Shown here in pieces: positions 8,774 through 18,117 of a stretch of DNA of 64,000 bases. Position 1 is the stretch's first letter. Each line of letters begins with the position of its first letter. Made by a program: the position numbers and the translations under genes. Below the pieces are notes generated by a model. The model saw nothing but the letters and a program-made list of their open reading frames with translations, was not told the DNA's origin and did not search any database. Source of the DNA: Bacillus marinisedimentorum (lineage in GTDB: Bacteria; Bacillota; Bacilli; Bacillales; Bacillaceae_O); contig NZ_LWBL02000029.1 in the NCBI RefSeq assembly GCF_001644195.2, forward strand, positions 1 through 64,000, given 5' to 3'.

Positions 8774-9784
8774 TTAATAATCAATTTTCATATCGCCGAA
8801 TTTGATCCAGCCTTTTTTCCTCATCCATTCAGATAGTATCAGACTGATGACAGCAGGTCCAACGAAATGCAAAAGGATTACTGCCAAAAAAATATCCCAA
8901 GAAAAGCCCATTACAGAAAATGTCATGATTTGGCCGACAAGGCCGCTCGTTCCCATGCCGGCTCCGGCGGCATTATTAATCAATTCGAGCCATACCGTAG
9001 CGAATGGGGCAAGAACTGCTCCGGCAACAGTAGGCGGAATGAGGATGTACGGATTTTTAACGATATTCGCCACCTGGAGCATGGATGTGCCGATCCCCTG
9101 GGCCAGCCAGCCGCCAATGCCGTTCTCACGGTAGCTGCTTGTCGCGAAACCGATCATTTGCGCTGCGCATCCAATTGTTGCCGCTCCCGCTGCCAGGCCA
9201 TGCAAGTCAAGCATCAAGGCGATCGCAAGGCTTGAAATCGGGGCTGTCAGAGCCCATCCCATTAACACCGCAACCAAAATCCCCATAATGAATGGCCGCT
9301 GGTCTGTCGACCACATGATCACCTCACCAAACCACTCAGTGAAGCCTTGAATATATGGTCCGACAAGTGCCGCAACAGCATATCCGGTCAATAACGTTAC
9401 GAGCGGTGTGACGATGATATCAAGTCTCGTTTCCTTGCTTACAAGTTTTCCGATTTCTGCTGAAATCAGCGCCGCTGCATAACTTCCTGCCGGCCCGCCA
9501 AGCTGTCCGCCTGCAGAACCGGTAATAATGGCAGCAAAAATAACAAGCGGAGGTGCCTGAAGTCCGTATGCGATCGCACCGCCAATTGCCGCTCCCATCA
9601 AGCCCATGGCGAGCGTCCCGATTTCTACAAGGAACCCGAGCTGAGGGACCTGCTCCCCGATTGTTTTAATGATCAGTCCGATAATTAATGATGAAAAAAG
9701 TCCCAGTGCCATATAGCTTAATGCCGTAACAAAATAAACTTTCGGCGAAAGTGTGACTCCTTTTTTAGCTAAAAATTCCCTCAT
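8774..9784 (-). CDS. PTS system IIC-like membrane protein (PTS_EIIC_2 / PfoR type)
   Basis: 336-residue integral membrane protein with about ten hydrophobic helices and long Gly/Ala-rich stretches (e.g. ITGSAGGQLGGPAGSYAAAL, NNAAGAGMGTSGLVG). This matches the PTS_EIIC_2 family of stand-alone IIC-like proteins (PfoR-like). No IIA or IIB domain is present or encoded nearby, so phosphotransfer-coupled transport is unproven. The start is supported by GCGGGGGGAAAGCAG just upstream. Probably cotranscribed with ytpP. Confidence 0.85.
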   Translation of the reverse strand: MREFLAKKGVTLSPKVYFVTALSYMALGLFSSLIIGLIIKTIGEQVPQLGFLVEIGTLAMGLMGAAIGGAIAYGLQAPPLVIFAAIITGSAGGQLGGPAGSYAAALISAEIGKLVSKETRLDIIVTPLVTLLTGYAVAALVGPYIQGFTEWFGEVIMWSTDQRPFIMGILVAVLMGWALTAPISSLAIALMLDLHGLAAGAATIGCAAQMIGFATSSYRENGIGGWLAQGIGTSMLQVANIVKNPYILIPPTVAGAVLAPFATVWLELINNAAGAGMGTSGLVGQIMTFSVMGFSWDIFLAVILLHFVGPAVISLILSEWMRKKGWIKFGDMKIDY

Positions 9785-9885
9785 CTGCTTTCCCCCCGCT
9801 TTTCTAATATTTCTCCCCTTCTTATTATAGATCGTTTTCTACATGTGTAAAGACACTTGTATATGCCTTTCGTATGAAAATCTGT

Positions 9886-9914
9886 TTGCCAGTCCCCGAT
9901 AATCGTTCTATAAT
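9886..9914 (+). promoter_or_regulatory. Probable sigma-A promoter of the chemoreceptor gene
   Basis: TTGCCA (9886-9891) and TATAAT (9909-9914) are separated by exactly 17 bp, 43 bp before the start codon. I saw no convincing sigma-D (motility) consensus, although most Bacillus chemoreceptors use sigma-D. Confidence 0.7.
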
Positions 9915-9956
9915 TAGTAAAATAGAGAAATTTTTGCCGAATAAAGGGGGATGTTG

Positions 9957-12197
9957 GTGAAAACAATCCGCAGTAAAATCCGTATCATTGTTGGTGCTTC
10001 GCTGTTTGCACTTTTAATTGTTTTACTTTTTACCACGGTCTTTTTTACTATGCAGGAAAATGTTAAGGAAAAACAGCAGAACTTGAATGGGGCCATTACG
10101 GTGAGCCAGGATATCATGATTAAGATGAGTGAAATCCGCGGCCTTGAGCAAACCTTTTTAAGGACGCCTTCCAAAGACCTGGCACAAAAATTGAATGAAA
10201 ACACTGATGAAATGATCGGCATCTCAAAAAAAGTCGAAAAGCAGTTTGAGAACGAACCCGGTTTAAAAAAGCAGTTCAGTGAATTATCAAGCCTGGCAGA
10301 AGAATATAAAGGCAAATTACAGCCGCTTGCCGCAATGTTCAAACAGCTGGGTTATTCCGACAATGAAGGACTTAAAAGCAGCCTTATTTCAATCCATGAA
10401 TCATTTGACGGATATGCCGGCATGTCAGGGGATGATGCTGCAAACGAACAGCTCAGCAAAGTAAAAATGCTTGAAGCGCAATTCATTGCAGATGGCAATA
10501 ACGAAACATACGTACAGCTCCAGAGTGAAATTGATACATACGAAACACTCGTTATGGAAGCGGCTCAGGGCGAGAGCAGTTTCACAACAGATTTTTTGAA
10601 ATACCGGAGTGCACTCGACACCATCCAATCAGCATTTATCCGCTCTGAAACAATCACATCTGATTTTGAGGAAATCGCAGAATCAGTAGCAGCTGAAACG
10701 GCTGCTGTCAAAAAAGAGGTATCAAACAAATTATCTCTCATCTCCGAACAGCAGCAAAAGCTCCGCAGCTATTTAATCGCCGGTTTAATCGCAATCGGAA
10801 TCCTGAGCGTTTCCGGCATTCTCGGCATGAGTATTTATCTGACAAGAAATATCATGTCATCGATCCAGTCACTAAAAAAGGGAGCAGAAGTAATCGGGGA
10901 AGGAAACCTTTCCTTCCGTGTGGATGTTGTTTCAAAGGATGAAATGGGAGAGCTTGCTGAAACGTTCAACCGCATGGCTGAAAAAATGCAGCTTACGATG
11001 AAAAACGTCCTGGATGCCTCTTCTGAATTATCGGCTTCATCCGAAAACCTGACGGTTGTTTCCCGGGAAACGAATGCAAGCGCCCTGGAAGTGAATGAAG
11101 CGATTCACCAGGTAGCAAAAGGTGCACAGGATCAAGCTGAACAAATCGAAACGAGCAATCAATTATTGCACTCCGTTTCCAGGGCAATAAGTGAAACGAG
11201 TGAATCCGCTTCGGCAATCAACGCAGATGCATTGTCTGCCGAAAGAGAGGGGTCCGAAGGTCTGCGGGTCATGGCTGAACTTGACCGTGTGTCACAGGAT
11301 TTCGTTAAGCTCGCGGCCAGCCTGACCGACCAGGTAAAGCTTGCTGCCGATCAATCGCAGCAAATCCATCATATTGTACACACTATCGAAGAAATTGCAG
11401 AGAGCACAAACCTGCTTGCATTAAATGCAGCTATTGAATCGGCACGAGCGGGCGAATCCGGACGAGGCTTCGCTGTCGTTGCCAAAGAGGTAAGAAAACT
11501 GGCGGAAAGATCCAAAGGGGAGGCCCGTTCAATAAAAGGGCTGATTGAACAAATGTCAGCAAAAATGGAACAGCTTGCCGGCGAAGCAGAAGCCATTGAT
11601 CACCTCCAGGAAACACAGCTTCATTCCGTCGACAGGACGAAAGCTGCGTTCGAAGCGATTGTAGAAAATGTTTCCCATATCGGTACAGCGGCCGGATCGG
11701 TGCACAAAGCTTTTCAACATGTCGAGGAATCTAATCGTGAACTTGCTTCCAAACTTACAGATGTAAGTGCAATATCAGAAGAATCAGCCGCCACAGCGGA
11801 ACAAGTCAGTGCGTCAAGTGAAAGCCAGATGCATGGAATCGAACAGGTGAGCAATGCCGCCAGTCAACTTGATGAAATAGCCAGACTGCTAAAAGAACAG
11901 GTTTCCCAGTTCGAGATCGGGGAGGATGAATACGCAGAAGCAGGCAGGCCGGATGAACTTGAGCAGGAAAGAAATGATGATTCAGAAAAAGTACAAGCAG
12001 AAAGCAGCTTGGACAGCGTTGAACCATCAGCATTGGATGAGTCAGCAGAACGAGAAGCGGCAGCCTCTGCAGAAGACCGGGAGATTGAGACAGCTGACGA
12101 TTTAATTGAGGAAAAGATCAAAGAGAAACAGCTGAAAAGCCATAAAGAAAACTCGCCGATTGACGAACCTTCAGGCGAAGACAGAGGCATACGGTAA
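9957..12197 (+). CDS. Methyl-accepting chemotaxis protein with helical bimodular-like sensor
   Basis: Membrane chemoreceptor of about 746 residues. TM1 is at about 8-30. An all-helical extracytoplasmic domain (about 33-268) contains [13 protein letters not shown] and [11 protein letters not shown], which resemble the HBM (helical bimodular) ligand domain. TM2 is at about 272-292, then HAMP, then the signalling hairpin with the conserved tip segment [20 protein letters not shown] near residues 478-498. A 90-residue acidic tail follows. I prefer the GTG at 9957 because AAAGGGGG abuts the ATG at 9951 without spacing. The last 17 or so codons match a dispersed repeat (see 12147-12394), so this C-terminus is probably acquired. 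Ligand unknown. Confidence 0.92.
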   Translation: MKTIRSKIRIIVGASLFALLIVLLFTTVFFTMQENVKEKQQNLNGAITVSQDIMIKMSEIRGLEQTFLRTPSKDLAQKLNENTDEMIGISKKVEKQFENEPGLKKQFSELSSLAEEYKGKLQPLAAMFKQLGYSDNEGLKSSLISIHESFDGYAGMSGDDAANEQLSKVKMLEAQFIADGNNETYVQLQSEIDTYETLVMEAAQGESSFTTDFLKYRSALDTIQSAFIRSETITSDFEEIAESVAAETAAVKKEVSNKLSLISEQQQKLRSYLIAGLIAIGILSVSGILGMSIYLTRNIMSSIQSLKKGAEVIGEGNLSFRVDVVSKDEMGELAETFNRMAEKMQLTMKNVLDASSELSASSENLTVVSRETNASALEVNEAIHQVAKGAQDQAEQIETSNQLLHSVSRAISETSESASAINADALSAEREGSEGLRVMAELDRVSQDFVKLAASLTDQVKLAADQSQQIHHIVHTIEEIAESTNLLALNAAIESARAGESGRGFAVVAKEVRKLAERSKGEARSIKGLIEQMSAKMEQLAGEAEAIDHLQETQLHSVDRTKAAFEAIVENVSHIGTAAGSVHKAFQHVEESNRELASKLTDVSAISEESAATAEQVSASSESQMHGIEQVSNAASQLDEIARLLKEQVSQFEIGEDEYAEAGRPDELEQERNDDSEKVQAESSLDSVEPSALDESAEREAAASAEDREIETADDLIEEKIKEKQLKSHKENSPIDEPSGEDRGIR

Positions 12198-12394
12198 AAA
12201 AGCTGTTTGTACAATCGAATGCCGGTTAGAACAAAAGCGCAAGGCGCCCGCCTAGCGGCGTACGCATAAGCGGGGGTACCCGCAGGAAGGTGATCTTTCC
12301 TTCCAGAGGGGATCACCGCTTATGACGATAGCCGCTGGCGCCTGGAGCTGGACATTGATCATGCCTAAAAACTTATGCTTTCTGACCTATTAAA
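12147..12394 (+). repeat. Composite dispersed element, long copy, overlapping the chemoreceptor 3' end
   Basis: The left module (from about 12144) matches 15046-15093 and 17812-17860 (GATTGRCGARCCTTYAGG...). The right module, from GAACAAAAGCGCAAGGCGCC (12229), is shared with 17936 onward. The right module is a nested palindrome: outer GGCGCC arms, an imperfect inverted repeat AGCGGCGTACGCATAAGCGG against CCGCTTATGACGATAGCCGCT, and an inner GGTGATC/GATCACC stem. It ends at the terminator 12395-12441. About 44 nt of the left module are coding for the chemoreceptor. Confidence 0.85.
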
Positions 12395-12441
12395 AAAAGA
12401 CCAAAAAAACGTCCTTTTCCAGGACGTTTTTTTGGTCTTTT
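12395..12441. terminator. Perfect 21-bp bidirectional terminator
   Basis: AAAAGACCAAAAAAACGTCCT (12395-12415) pairs without mismatch with 12421-12441 around a 5-nt loop, giving U-runs on both strands. It serves the lipoprotein gene on the minus strand and the chemoreceptor on the plus strand. Confidence 0.93.
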
Positions 12442-12453
12442 CAGAACAGCCGG

Positions 12454-12981
12454 CTACTCCTTCTGCTCTTTTTTCTGGATGGAACGAATGATTTTCATCA
12501 TCTTCCTGCTGTCTTCAGCGAGCTCATCCCTTTCAGTTTCCGCGGTTATTTTAGCACCGCCGATTCCGGTGATGACTTCATATCCATTATCTCCTACAGA
12601 TATGACTTTTATGAAACCAAAGCGCCCATCCTCTTTGAACGATTCAAGCAGAAGCGATTCTTCAGCTCTGGCGATATCTTTATACAGTGCTTCGCTTGCT
12701 TCATCCTCCAACTGGTTAAAGAATAAAAGATATTGCTGATCTTCTTCTGCCAGAACAAAATTGTTCCCGTCTTCAGATTCCATGCTCATATTTTCAGGAA
12801 CATAAAATTCCATCAGCTTCGTCGTTTTATTCGGTTCAGCCGGTTGGGCGCTGAACTCTTCCTCAACAGCGGTTTCCGTCTCTGCCAGCACCTCCTCTTC
12901 CGATTGGGTGCAGCCGGACAGGATAACAGCGGCAAGCAGGATAGTGAACAGTAAGAATGAAAGCTGGTTAAAACGGGGCAT
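12454..12981 (-). CDS. Predicted lipoprotein of unknown function
   Basis: About 175 residues. The N-terminus is a lipoprotein signal with lipobox LSGC at about residues 21-24, followed by a Glu-rich linker and a soluble domain (about residues 50-170) predicted to face outside the membrane. Start chosen at 12981 because AAGGAGGGG lies 6 nt upstream; a longer frame to 13023 lacks a signal for initiation. I do not recognise the soluble domain. It stands alone, convergent with the chemoreceptor. Confidence 0.82.
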   Translation of the reverse strand: MPRFNQLSFLLFTILLAAVILSGCTQSEEEVLAETETAVEEEFSAQPAEPNKTTKLMEFYVPENMSMESEDGNNFVLAEEDQQYLLFFNQLEDEASEALYKDIARAEESLLLESFKEDGRFGFIKVISVGDNGYEVITGIGGAKITAETERDELAEDSRKMMKIIRSIQKKEQKE

Positions 12982-13201
12982 ATGCTCCCCTCCTTGGCAA
13001 GTCTTTTTTCCTATTCTTATCATACCCTATTGCAATTTTTTATGCCAAGAGCCCGTTACGCCGTTAAACACATCAAAACAAGGGTGACAAATAACTGTAA
13101 CAATTTCCCCTGTTTCTGTGAATCATTCTTTGTCCGGAAATGTCAATCCGAGTTTGATACAATGGACAGGAGTATATTAAATCGAAAGAGGAGGGATTAA
13201 A

Positions 13202-13648
13202 GTGGAACTGACCGTATATCTCGCCGGCCAAATCCATGACGACTGGAGACAGCAATTCAAAGAAAAAGCTAAGGAAAAAGGACTGCCGCTTCAATTTGTC
13301 GGCCCGATGGAAAACCACGACAGATCGGATGACATTGGGGAAGATATTCTCGGGAAGCAGCCCAACAACATTTATAAAGATGACAAAGCATCTGACTTCA
13401 ATAATTTGCGAACCCATGTACTCATGCAAAAGGCGGATGTCGTTGTAGCCTTGTTCGGTGAAAAATATAAGCAATGGAACACGGCCATGGATGCCAGCAC
13501 TGCAATCACTTTGAATAAGCCGCTTATTCTCATCCGTTCAGAATCACTTCATCATCCTTTGAAAGAGCTTTCAAACAAAGCGTCCGTAACTGTTGAAACC
13601 CCGGATCAGGCCATTCAGGGACTGGCGTATATATTTGAGACAGAGTAA
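13202..13648 (+). CDS. ytoQ: YtoQ family protein
   Basis: 148-residue cytosolic protein with the conserved start MELTVYLAGQIHDDWR and the segments FVGPMENHDRSDDIGEDILG and GEKYKQWNTAMDASTAI. These match the YtoQ family, which is distantly related to nucleoside 2-deoxyribosyltransferases (AGQI/..GPMENH.. layout). Catalytic function is not established. Preceded by AAGAGGAGGGAT. Monocistronic, ending at the terminator near 13887-13913. Confidence 0.92.
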   Translation: MELTVYLAGQIHDDWRQQFKEKAKEKGLPLQFVGPMENHDRSDDIGEDILGKQPNNIYKDDKASDFNNLRTHVLMQKADVVVALFGEKYKQWNTAMDASTAITLNKPLILIRSESLHHPLKELSNKASVTVETPDQAIQGLAYIFETE

Positions 13649-14005
13649 TACAGAAAAGTGGCAATCGCCTGCTTAGCGGCGCAGGCGTAAACAAGCGTGC
13701 AATCGCATGGCGAGAAACAGCCCGGGTTTTGCATGAAGGCATCAATCATTGGCTTGAAAAATGTGAATACGGTGCGAACTATAGCCTTTCCCGAATAAGC
13801 AAAGACCATTTTAAGCGGATTTTTCCGAACTGAAGCAAAATGATATCAAAACAAACACATACACTTGATTGCCGTATTCAACTGAAAAGCTTCCGCCTCT
13901 TAGGCGGAAGCTTCTTTTATACAGGGCTAAGGTTGATAACAACGTCACTGAAACAATTCGTTTTCCGTGAACGAGCCATTGCTCACACCTTGCATCAGGC
14001 TCTCT
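13649..14005. other. Gene-free spacer with repeat fragment and coding remnant
   Basis: 13661-13700 (CGCCTGCTTAGCGGCG...) is a diverged fragment of the right module of the dispersed element. From about 13687 to 13833 one plus-strand frame stays open and looks protein-like (…CEYGANYSLSRISKDHFKRIF, then stop), but it has no start codon with a ribosome site and could be a decayed gene end. The terminator at 13887-13913 follows. Confidence 0.6.
13887..13913. terminator. Terminator between ytoQ and the universal stress protein gene
   Basis: AAGCTTCCGCCT/AGGCGGAAGCTT forms a perfect 12-bp stem with loop CTT, followed by CTTTTAT on the plus strand and TTTTC on the minus strand, so it can serve both converging units. 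Confidence 0.88.
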
Positions 14006-14440
14006 TTATTTTACAAGGGTGACCGGAATATTGGAAAGGTGAAGGACCTTCGTGCTTGTGGAACCCATCACCATGTTTTTCACACTGCCCATACCGCGCG
14101 TGCCCATAATGATGATGTCCGCATTGATGTCTTCTGCGGTTTCCACGATTTTCTCAGCCGGATCACCTGTTTCTACTGTCGAATCAGCCACTATCCCGGC
14201 TTTTTCAAAGATCGGCACCAGTTTTGAAACGTCTTTCATACCTTCATCATAGTAATAGTTGCCCAGGTCCTCTTTGCTGATAAACATACGGGCATGTGAT
14301 GAATGCAGGGGCGGCTGAACGTTTAGGATGACAACCGCCGGGGCATCACTGTCCTGCTTACCTCCGTAATGCTTGACGATAAATTCGGCCGCGCGTACTG
14401 AGTTTTCAGAACCATCAGATGTTACGAGTATTTTTGTCAT
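14006..14440 (-). CDS. Universal stress protein (UspA family, ATP-binding type)
   Basis: About 144 residues with the Usp fold: N-terminal KILVTSDGSENSVRAAEF and the C-terminal nucleotide-binding signature G-x2-G-x9-G-S/T (GTRGMGSVKNMVMGSTS). Start set at 14440, 7 nt after GGAGG. It lies 23 bp downstream of the DUF84 gene and is probably cotranscribed. Family members bind ATP and help survival under stress; the specific role here is unknown. Confidence 0.93.
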   Translation of the reverse strand: MTKILVTSDGSENSVRAAEFIVKHYGGKQDSDAPAVVILNVQPPLHSSHARMFISKEDLGNYYYDEGMKDVSKLVPIFEKAGIVADSTVETGDPAEKIVETAEDINADIIIMGTRGMGSVKNMVMGSTSTKVLHLSNIPVTLVK

Positions 14441-14463
14441 TGTTTTTCCTCCATCCTGTCCAT

Positions 14464-14988
14464 TCATTTTCCGGCAAGAGGCTTAGCATGGTACTCATAT
14501 TGCCCTGCTAACAATTTCACCAGATGATGATACATTTCCTGCCGGGTGACCAGTCCGTTGGTAAATATTCCGATGGCCCCTTCTTTTTTCCGTATATTTT
14601 TCCTCTTCGTAAACCAGTCCATCACTTCTCCCAGTTCTCTACCCTCTTTCACCTTCTCTGACACTTCTTCGGGCAGCAAAAACCGTGCGCCGCTGGCTAT
14701 GAGTATTTTTCCACTGCGGTCGGAAATGGCTCCCCAGTTGCAGACAAACATCCCGTGTTTTGTATCCGTAACCCCGCCCTCAAGACCGATTGCCAGGTCT
14801 GCGTCACTTTTTTCCAGGCAAGCCTTTGCCCGATTGATTGCCCCCTGTGCAGTTTCTTCATCTCCAAAAGGCTGAGCCGAGACACCGGAAACTGCATGGA
14901 GCTCAATGAACTTATTTGCTTCATGGCCAAATACTTCTCTTACAGCTTCCGCCTTAACAGGATTGGTTGAACCGATTGCAATCTTCAT
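14464..14988 (-). CDS. DUF84 family inosine/xanthosine triphosphatase-like protein
   Basis: 174 residues with the family opening KIAIGSTNPVKAEAVREVF and the acidic core AIGLEGGV. Relatives of E. coli YjjX hydrolyse ITP/XTP and thereby clean the nucleotide pool. Start supported by AAGGAGTG 5 nt upstream. First gene of a two-gene unit with the universal stress protein. Confidence 0.9.
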   Translation of the reverse strand: MKIAIGSTNPVKAEAVREVFGHEANKFIELHAVSGVSAQPFGDEETAQGAINRAKACLEKSDADLAIGLEGGVTDTKHGMFVCNWGAISDRSGKILIASGARFLLPEEVSEKVKEGRELGEVMDWFTKRKNIRKKEGAIGIFTNGLVTRQEMYHHLVKLLAGQYEYHAKPLAGK

Positions 14989-15045
14989 TTTTACACTCCT
15001 TCTGAACAGTTTGCCTGTTTTCTGAATTGGGCAAACACGCCACCT

Positions 15046-15177
15046 GTAAAGAAAACATGCCGATTGGCGAGCCTTTAGGCGAAGGCAGAGGCGTAGTTGC
15101 CCTTATCCATATTCTTAAAATTGGCCGCTGCGTCGAAATACTCCCTTGCTGACAATTTATGCTTTCCTGTATGGTAA
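15046..15177 (+). repeat. Left module of the dispersed element
   Basis: GAAAACATGCCGATTGGCGA with the following GGCGAAGGCAGAGGC and TTGCTGACAATTTAT match 17812-17930, and the first 48 nt match the chemoreceptor 3' end at 12144-12191. It ends immediately before the ytoP terminator. Confidence 0.82.
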
Positions 15178-15200
15178 AAAAGAAGCCGTTTCCGGCTTCT
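15176..15200 (-). terminator. Terminator of ytoP
   Basis: AGAAGCCG/CGGCTTCT (15181-15188/15193-15200) with an A-run on its plus-strand left side, that is, a T-run at the minus-strand exit. Confidence 0.85.
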
Positions 15201-15217
15201 TCTTTCTGGTATTTCTA

Positions 15218-16291
15218 TCATCCGTTCTGGCGAATGGAATCGACTGTAGATTGATCAGACGCTCTAACCAGTTTAAGCAGCAGCTCCTTTGCCGCAGCAT
15301 AATCATCGACATGGATCATGGAAGCAGCAGTATGGATGTAACGCGAGCAGATTCCCACAACTGCTGACGGCACACCGTTATTTGAAAGATGGACTCGTCC
15401 AGCGTCAGTGCCGCCCTGTGAAATAAAATACTGATATGGAATATCATTGCTCTCCGCTGTATCGAGTATGAACTCACGCATCCCTTTATGAGTAACCATC
15501 GAACGGTCGAAAATTCGAAGCAGGGCGCCCTTGCCAAGCTGCCCAAACTCCTTCTTGTCTCCTGTCATATCATTGGCAGGGGAAGCATCAAGTGCATAAA
15601 AGATATCCGGGTTGATCATATTGGCAGCTGTCTGCGCCCCGCGAAGGCCAACTTCTTCCTGGACAGTGGCACCGGAGAATAGCATATTCGGCAGGCTTTC
15701 ACCTTTCAATTCTTTCAGCAACTCAATTGCAAGCCCGACACCATACCGGTTATCCCATGCTTTAGCCAAAATCTTTTTATTGTTTGCCATCGGGGTGAAC
15801 GGGCAAATCGGGGTGATCTGCTGGCCTGGTTTAATCCCTATTTTGCGGGCGTCCTCACGGTCATCCGCCCCGATATCGATTAACATATTTTTTATTTCCA
15901 TCGGTTTTTTCCGTTTCTCCTCATCAAGCAAATGTGGAGGGATAGAGCCGATGACACCTGTGACAGGCCCGTTGTCTGTTATGACCTGAACCCGCTGGGC
16001 AAGGAGAACCTGGCTCCACCAGCCGCCAAGCGTCTGGAAGCGGATCATGCCATTGTCGGTGATTCCTGTCACCATGAAACCGACTTCATCCATGTGGCCG
16101 GCAACCAAAATGCGCGGGCCGTTTTCCCCGCTCTTTTTCACGCCGAACACACCGCCGAGATTATCCTGTATGATTTCGTCTGACACCTTTTCAAGCTCTG
16201 CTTTCACATACTTTCGAACTTCATGTTCAAACCCGGGGGCACCCGGAATCTCTGTCAATGTTTTGAACATGTTTAACGTCGTTTCATTCAT
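15218..16291 (-). CDS. ytoP: M42 family metallo-aminopeptidase YtoP
   Basis: 357-residue cytosolic zinc peptidase. Visible family motifs are the metal-site [11 protein letters not shown] (about residue 66), [12 protein letters not shown], the catalytic [14 protein letters not shown] (about 211-223) and [13 protein letters not shown]42 enzymes form large tetrahedral assemblies that trim peptides; Bacillus YtoP is described as a glutamyl aminopeptidase-like enzyme. Preceded by AAAGGAGCAAAA. Monocistronic. Confidence 0.95.
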   Translation of the reverse strand: MNETTLNMFKTLTEIPGAPGFEHEVRKYVKAELEKVSDEIIQDNLGGVFGVKKSGENGPRILVAGHMDEVGFMVTGITDNGMIRFQTLGGWWSQVLLAQRVQVITDNGPVTGVIGSIPPHLLDEEKRKKPMEIKNMLIDIGADDREDARKIGIKPGQQITPICPFTPMANNKKILAKAWDNRYGVGLAIELLKELKGESLPNMLFSGATVQEEVGLRGAQTAANMINPDIFYALDASPANDMTGDKKEFGQLGKGALLRIFDRSMVTHKGMREFILDTAESNDIPYQYFISQGGTDAGRVHLSNNGVPSAVVGICSRYIHTAASMIHVDDYAAAKELLLKLVRASDQSTVDSIRQNG

Positions 16292-16528
16292 ATTTTTGCT
16301 CCTTTCAGCATAACCTTTTCCTCTTTCGGTGAATCTGAATATGTATCTTCTTTATTGTATCGAAACTGAAAGCATGTTTCCACTTCCAGCCAGCCGGTTT
16401 AATAGAGAATTTTGCCATTCTTTTGTATAATACAATTAACACGTTTTTACCACCACCGGTGATTCTTCTGGATTAACTTGGAACAATAGTTGAATTAAGA
16501 CTCTATTAGGAAGGCAGGGAAAACGATC

Positions 16529-16840
16529 ATGAATGTGAAAAACTTTTTGATTGGTGCAGGCATCGGTGCTGCTGCGGCTGTATTACTCATGCAGGCCCGT
16601 GACGACCAATATATTTCCGCCGAAAGAGCACTGAAGGATGTAAAAGATCTGTTTAAAGAGAAAGGGCCCATTGACGGATCGTGGATACATATGGTACCGG
16701 AGGAAACTGAAAAATTCGGTTTACCCTATACCGTCTATCGGGGAGGCGTTTCCCGTTCTTCTGAAGGAAGCACAGAGCAATATGAGTTTATGATCGATGC
16801 AAAAACCGGATCGATTCTGGAAGTCGAAAAATCCGGGTGA
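16529..16840 (+). CDS. ytzB: YtzB family small membrane-anchored protein (PepSY-like)
   Basis: 103 residues: an N-terminal membrane anchor rich in Gly/Ala (residues 5-21) and a small PepSY-like domain with SAERALKDVKDLFKEKGP and YEFMIDAKTGSILEVE. PepSY domains often inhibit or tune peptidases, but no partner is shown. It diverges from ytoP, with AGGAAGGCAGGG upstream of the ATG, and ends at the terminator near 16965-17003. Confidence 0.9.
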   Translation: MNVKNFLIGAGIGAAAAVLLMQARDDQYISAERALKDVKDLFKEKGPIDGSWIHMVPEETEKFGLPYTVYRGGVSRSSEGSTEQYEFMIDAKTGSILEVEKSG

Positions 16841-16964
16841 CGATCTTTACTGATACCTGAAAACCTGCGTAGTGTAACGGGTTCTTTTATAAAAGAAAAA
16901 TGCTCTTAAACCAAATGAAGTTGTTGATCCGGTCGCATTGGAAATAACAATTAAATTCTGCGCA

Positions 16965-17003
16965 AAAACAAACGGTCAGAGTTTTAAACTGACCGTTTGT
17001 TTT
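16965..17003 (+). terminator. Terminator of ytzB
   Basis: A 15-bp stem (AAAACAAACGGTCAG with its complement at 16989-17003) around a 9-nt loop, followed by about ten T residues. Confidence 0.92.
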
Positions 17004-17085
17004 TTTTTTTGCCTTATTCCATTAAAGCACCCTTTTTAATGAAATAACCTCTTGAATATGATAGCGTTTATTCTGGAACTTATCC

Positions 17086-17260
17086 GTTCCTTTCCGCTGC
17101 AGGCATTCGCTTTCACCACGGGCACAAATGAGACATCCGTTCCTGCTTCCCTCTGGTCGCTTCATCCGCAGGACATTGAAAAAGCTTCTTCGAATTGACA
17201 CCGCACGAAGAAAATTGGTTTTAATTTCGAGGAGTCGAATGCCTTCGGCTCCAATCCACT
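17086..17260 (-). repeat. Decayed copy of GC-rich Bacillus intergenic repeat
   Basis: Read on the minus strand, the end TGAAAGCGAATGCCTGCAGC lines up with GGAAAGCGAGCCCCTGCAGC in the intact copy (17546-17680), and the start GATTGGAGCCGAAGGCATTC lines up with GATTGAAGCGGAAGGGGCTC. The middle contains TCGAAGAAGCTTTTTCAATG, also found in the decayed copy at 62852. Confidence 0.7.
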
Positions 17261-17545
17261 CAGTTGTAACATCATGTTTTGCAACAAACACTGAACAACT
17301 GTGATGTTATGATCTTCGCTCCAGTCATAAGCTTTTTGCAAACATCAATCTTTCATAAGGACCCTAAACCATATCGATAAAGGCAAGAATAACATGGATT
17401 GAACCATTATCGTTCGAATTATTCAATCGGATCTTATAGGTAACAGAGAGTTATCTTCCTTAAAATAACAATGGGCGCATGAATGCTTGTTTTTATCCAA
17501 ACAAACAGGCTAAATAAACTTGAAGCGGGATATCTTTTCACGCGC

Positions 17546-17680
17546 CAGTTGATTGAAGCGGAAGGGGCTCGACTCCTGCGGGAGCAGCGGGACAGGTGAG
17601 ATCCCGCAGGAGCGGAGCGACGAGGAAGCTCACCGCCCGCCCCGCGGAAAGCGAGCCCCTGCAGCGGAAATCAACTCCCC
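17546..17680 (+). repeat. Intact GC-rich Bacillus intergenic repeat
   Basis: A GC-rich block far above its surroundings, starting at GATTGAAGCGGAAGGGGCTC and ending GCAGCGGAAATCAAC. It contains paired segments CTCCTGCGGGA and TCCCGCAGGAG. From memory, near-identical sequences are scattered between genes in many Bacillaceae. Function unknown. Confidence 0.8.
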
Positions 17681-17811
17681 GTTTAAAGTGCAACGTATGG
17701 GAACAAAGTCTTCCCTTATTCCACAATCCTGCCCGTTTGTTGAATATCATCTCATATTAATATTTTCGTAAACCTCTCTTTCTTGGGATTTAGAGGTGAA
17801 TTTGAGACCAT

Positions 17812-18117
17812 TTAAGAAAACTGCAGATTGGCGGGCTTTTAGGCGAAGGCAGAGGCAGATCTGCACTGTCTATATTCTTTAAATTGTCCACTCCGCAGAA
17901 ATATTTTTTGCTGACAATTTATCCTCTTTTGCAGGAACAAAAGCGCAAGGCGCCCGCTTATCGGCGTATGCATAAGCGGGGGTACCCGCATGAAGGTGAT
18001 CTTTTCTTCCATAGGGGATCACCGCTCATGACGATAGCCGCTGGCGCCGGAAGCTGGATGACTCCCTTCTCGCTTTTCATCCACAAAGCAAAAATTTTAT
18101 AATTTCCTTACAGTAAA
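17812..18117 (+). repeat. Composite dispersed element, long copy
   Basis: Left module (17812-17930) and right module (from GGAACAAAAGCGCAAGGCGC at 17935) are both present. The right module has the same nested palindrome as at 12229-12350. It ends in TATAATTTCCTTA and abuts the terminator at 18115-18157. Confidence 0.87.

Noticed and set aside
9840-9915. Sigma-D (motility) promoter for the chemoreceptor
   Set aside because: CCCCGATAAT partly resembles the -10 GCCGATAT, but no TAAA box lies at the right distance, whereas a sigma-A TTGCCA-N17-TATAAT fits exactly.
17022-17291. 89-residue minus-strand frame that could be a small protein
   Set aside because: Both ends align with the GC-rich Bacillus repeat, there is no good ribosome site, and it has no recognisable protein features.
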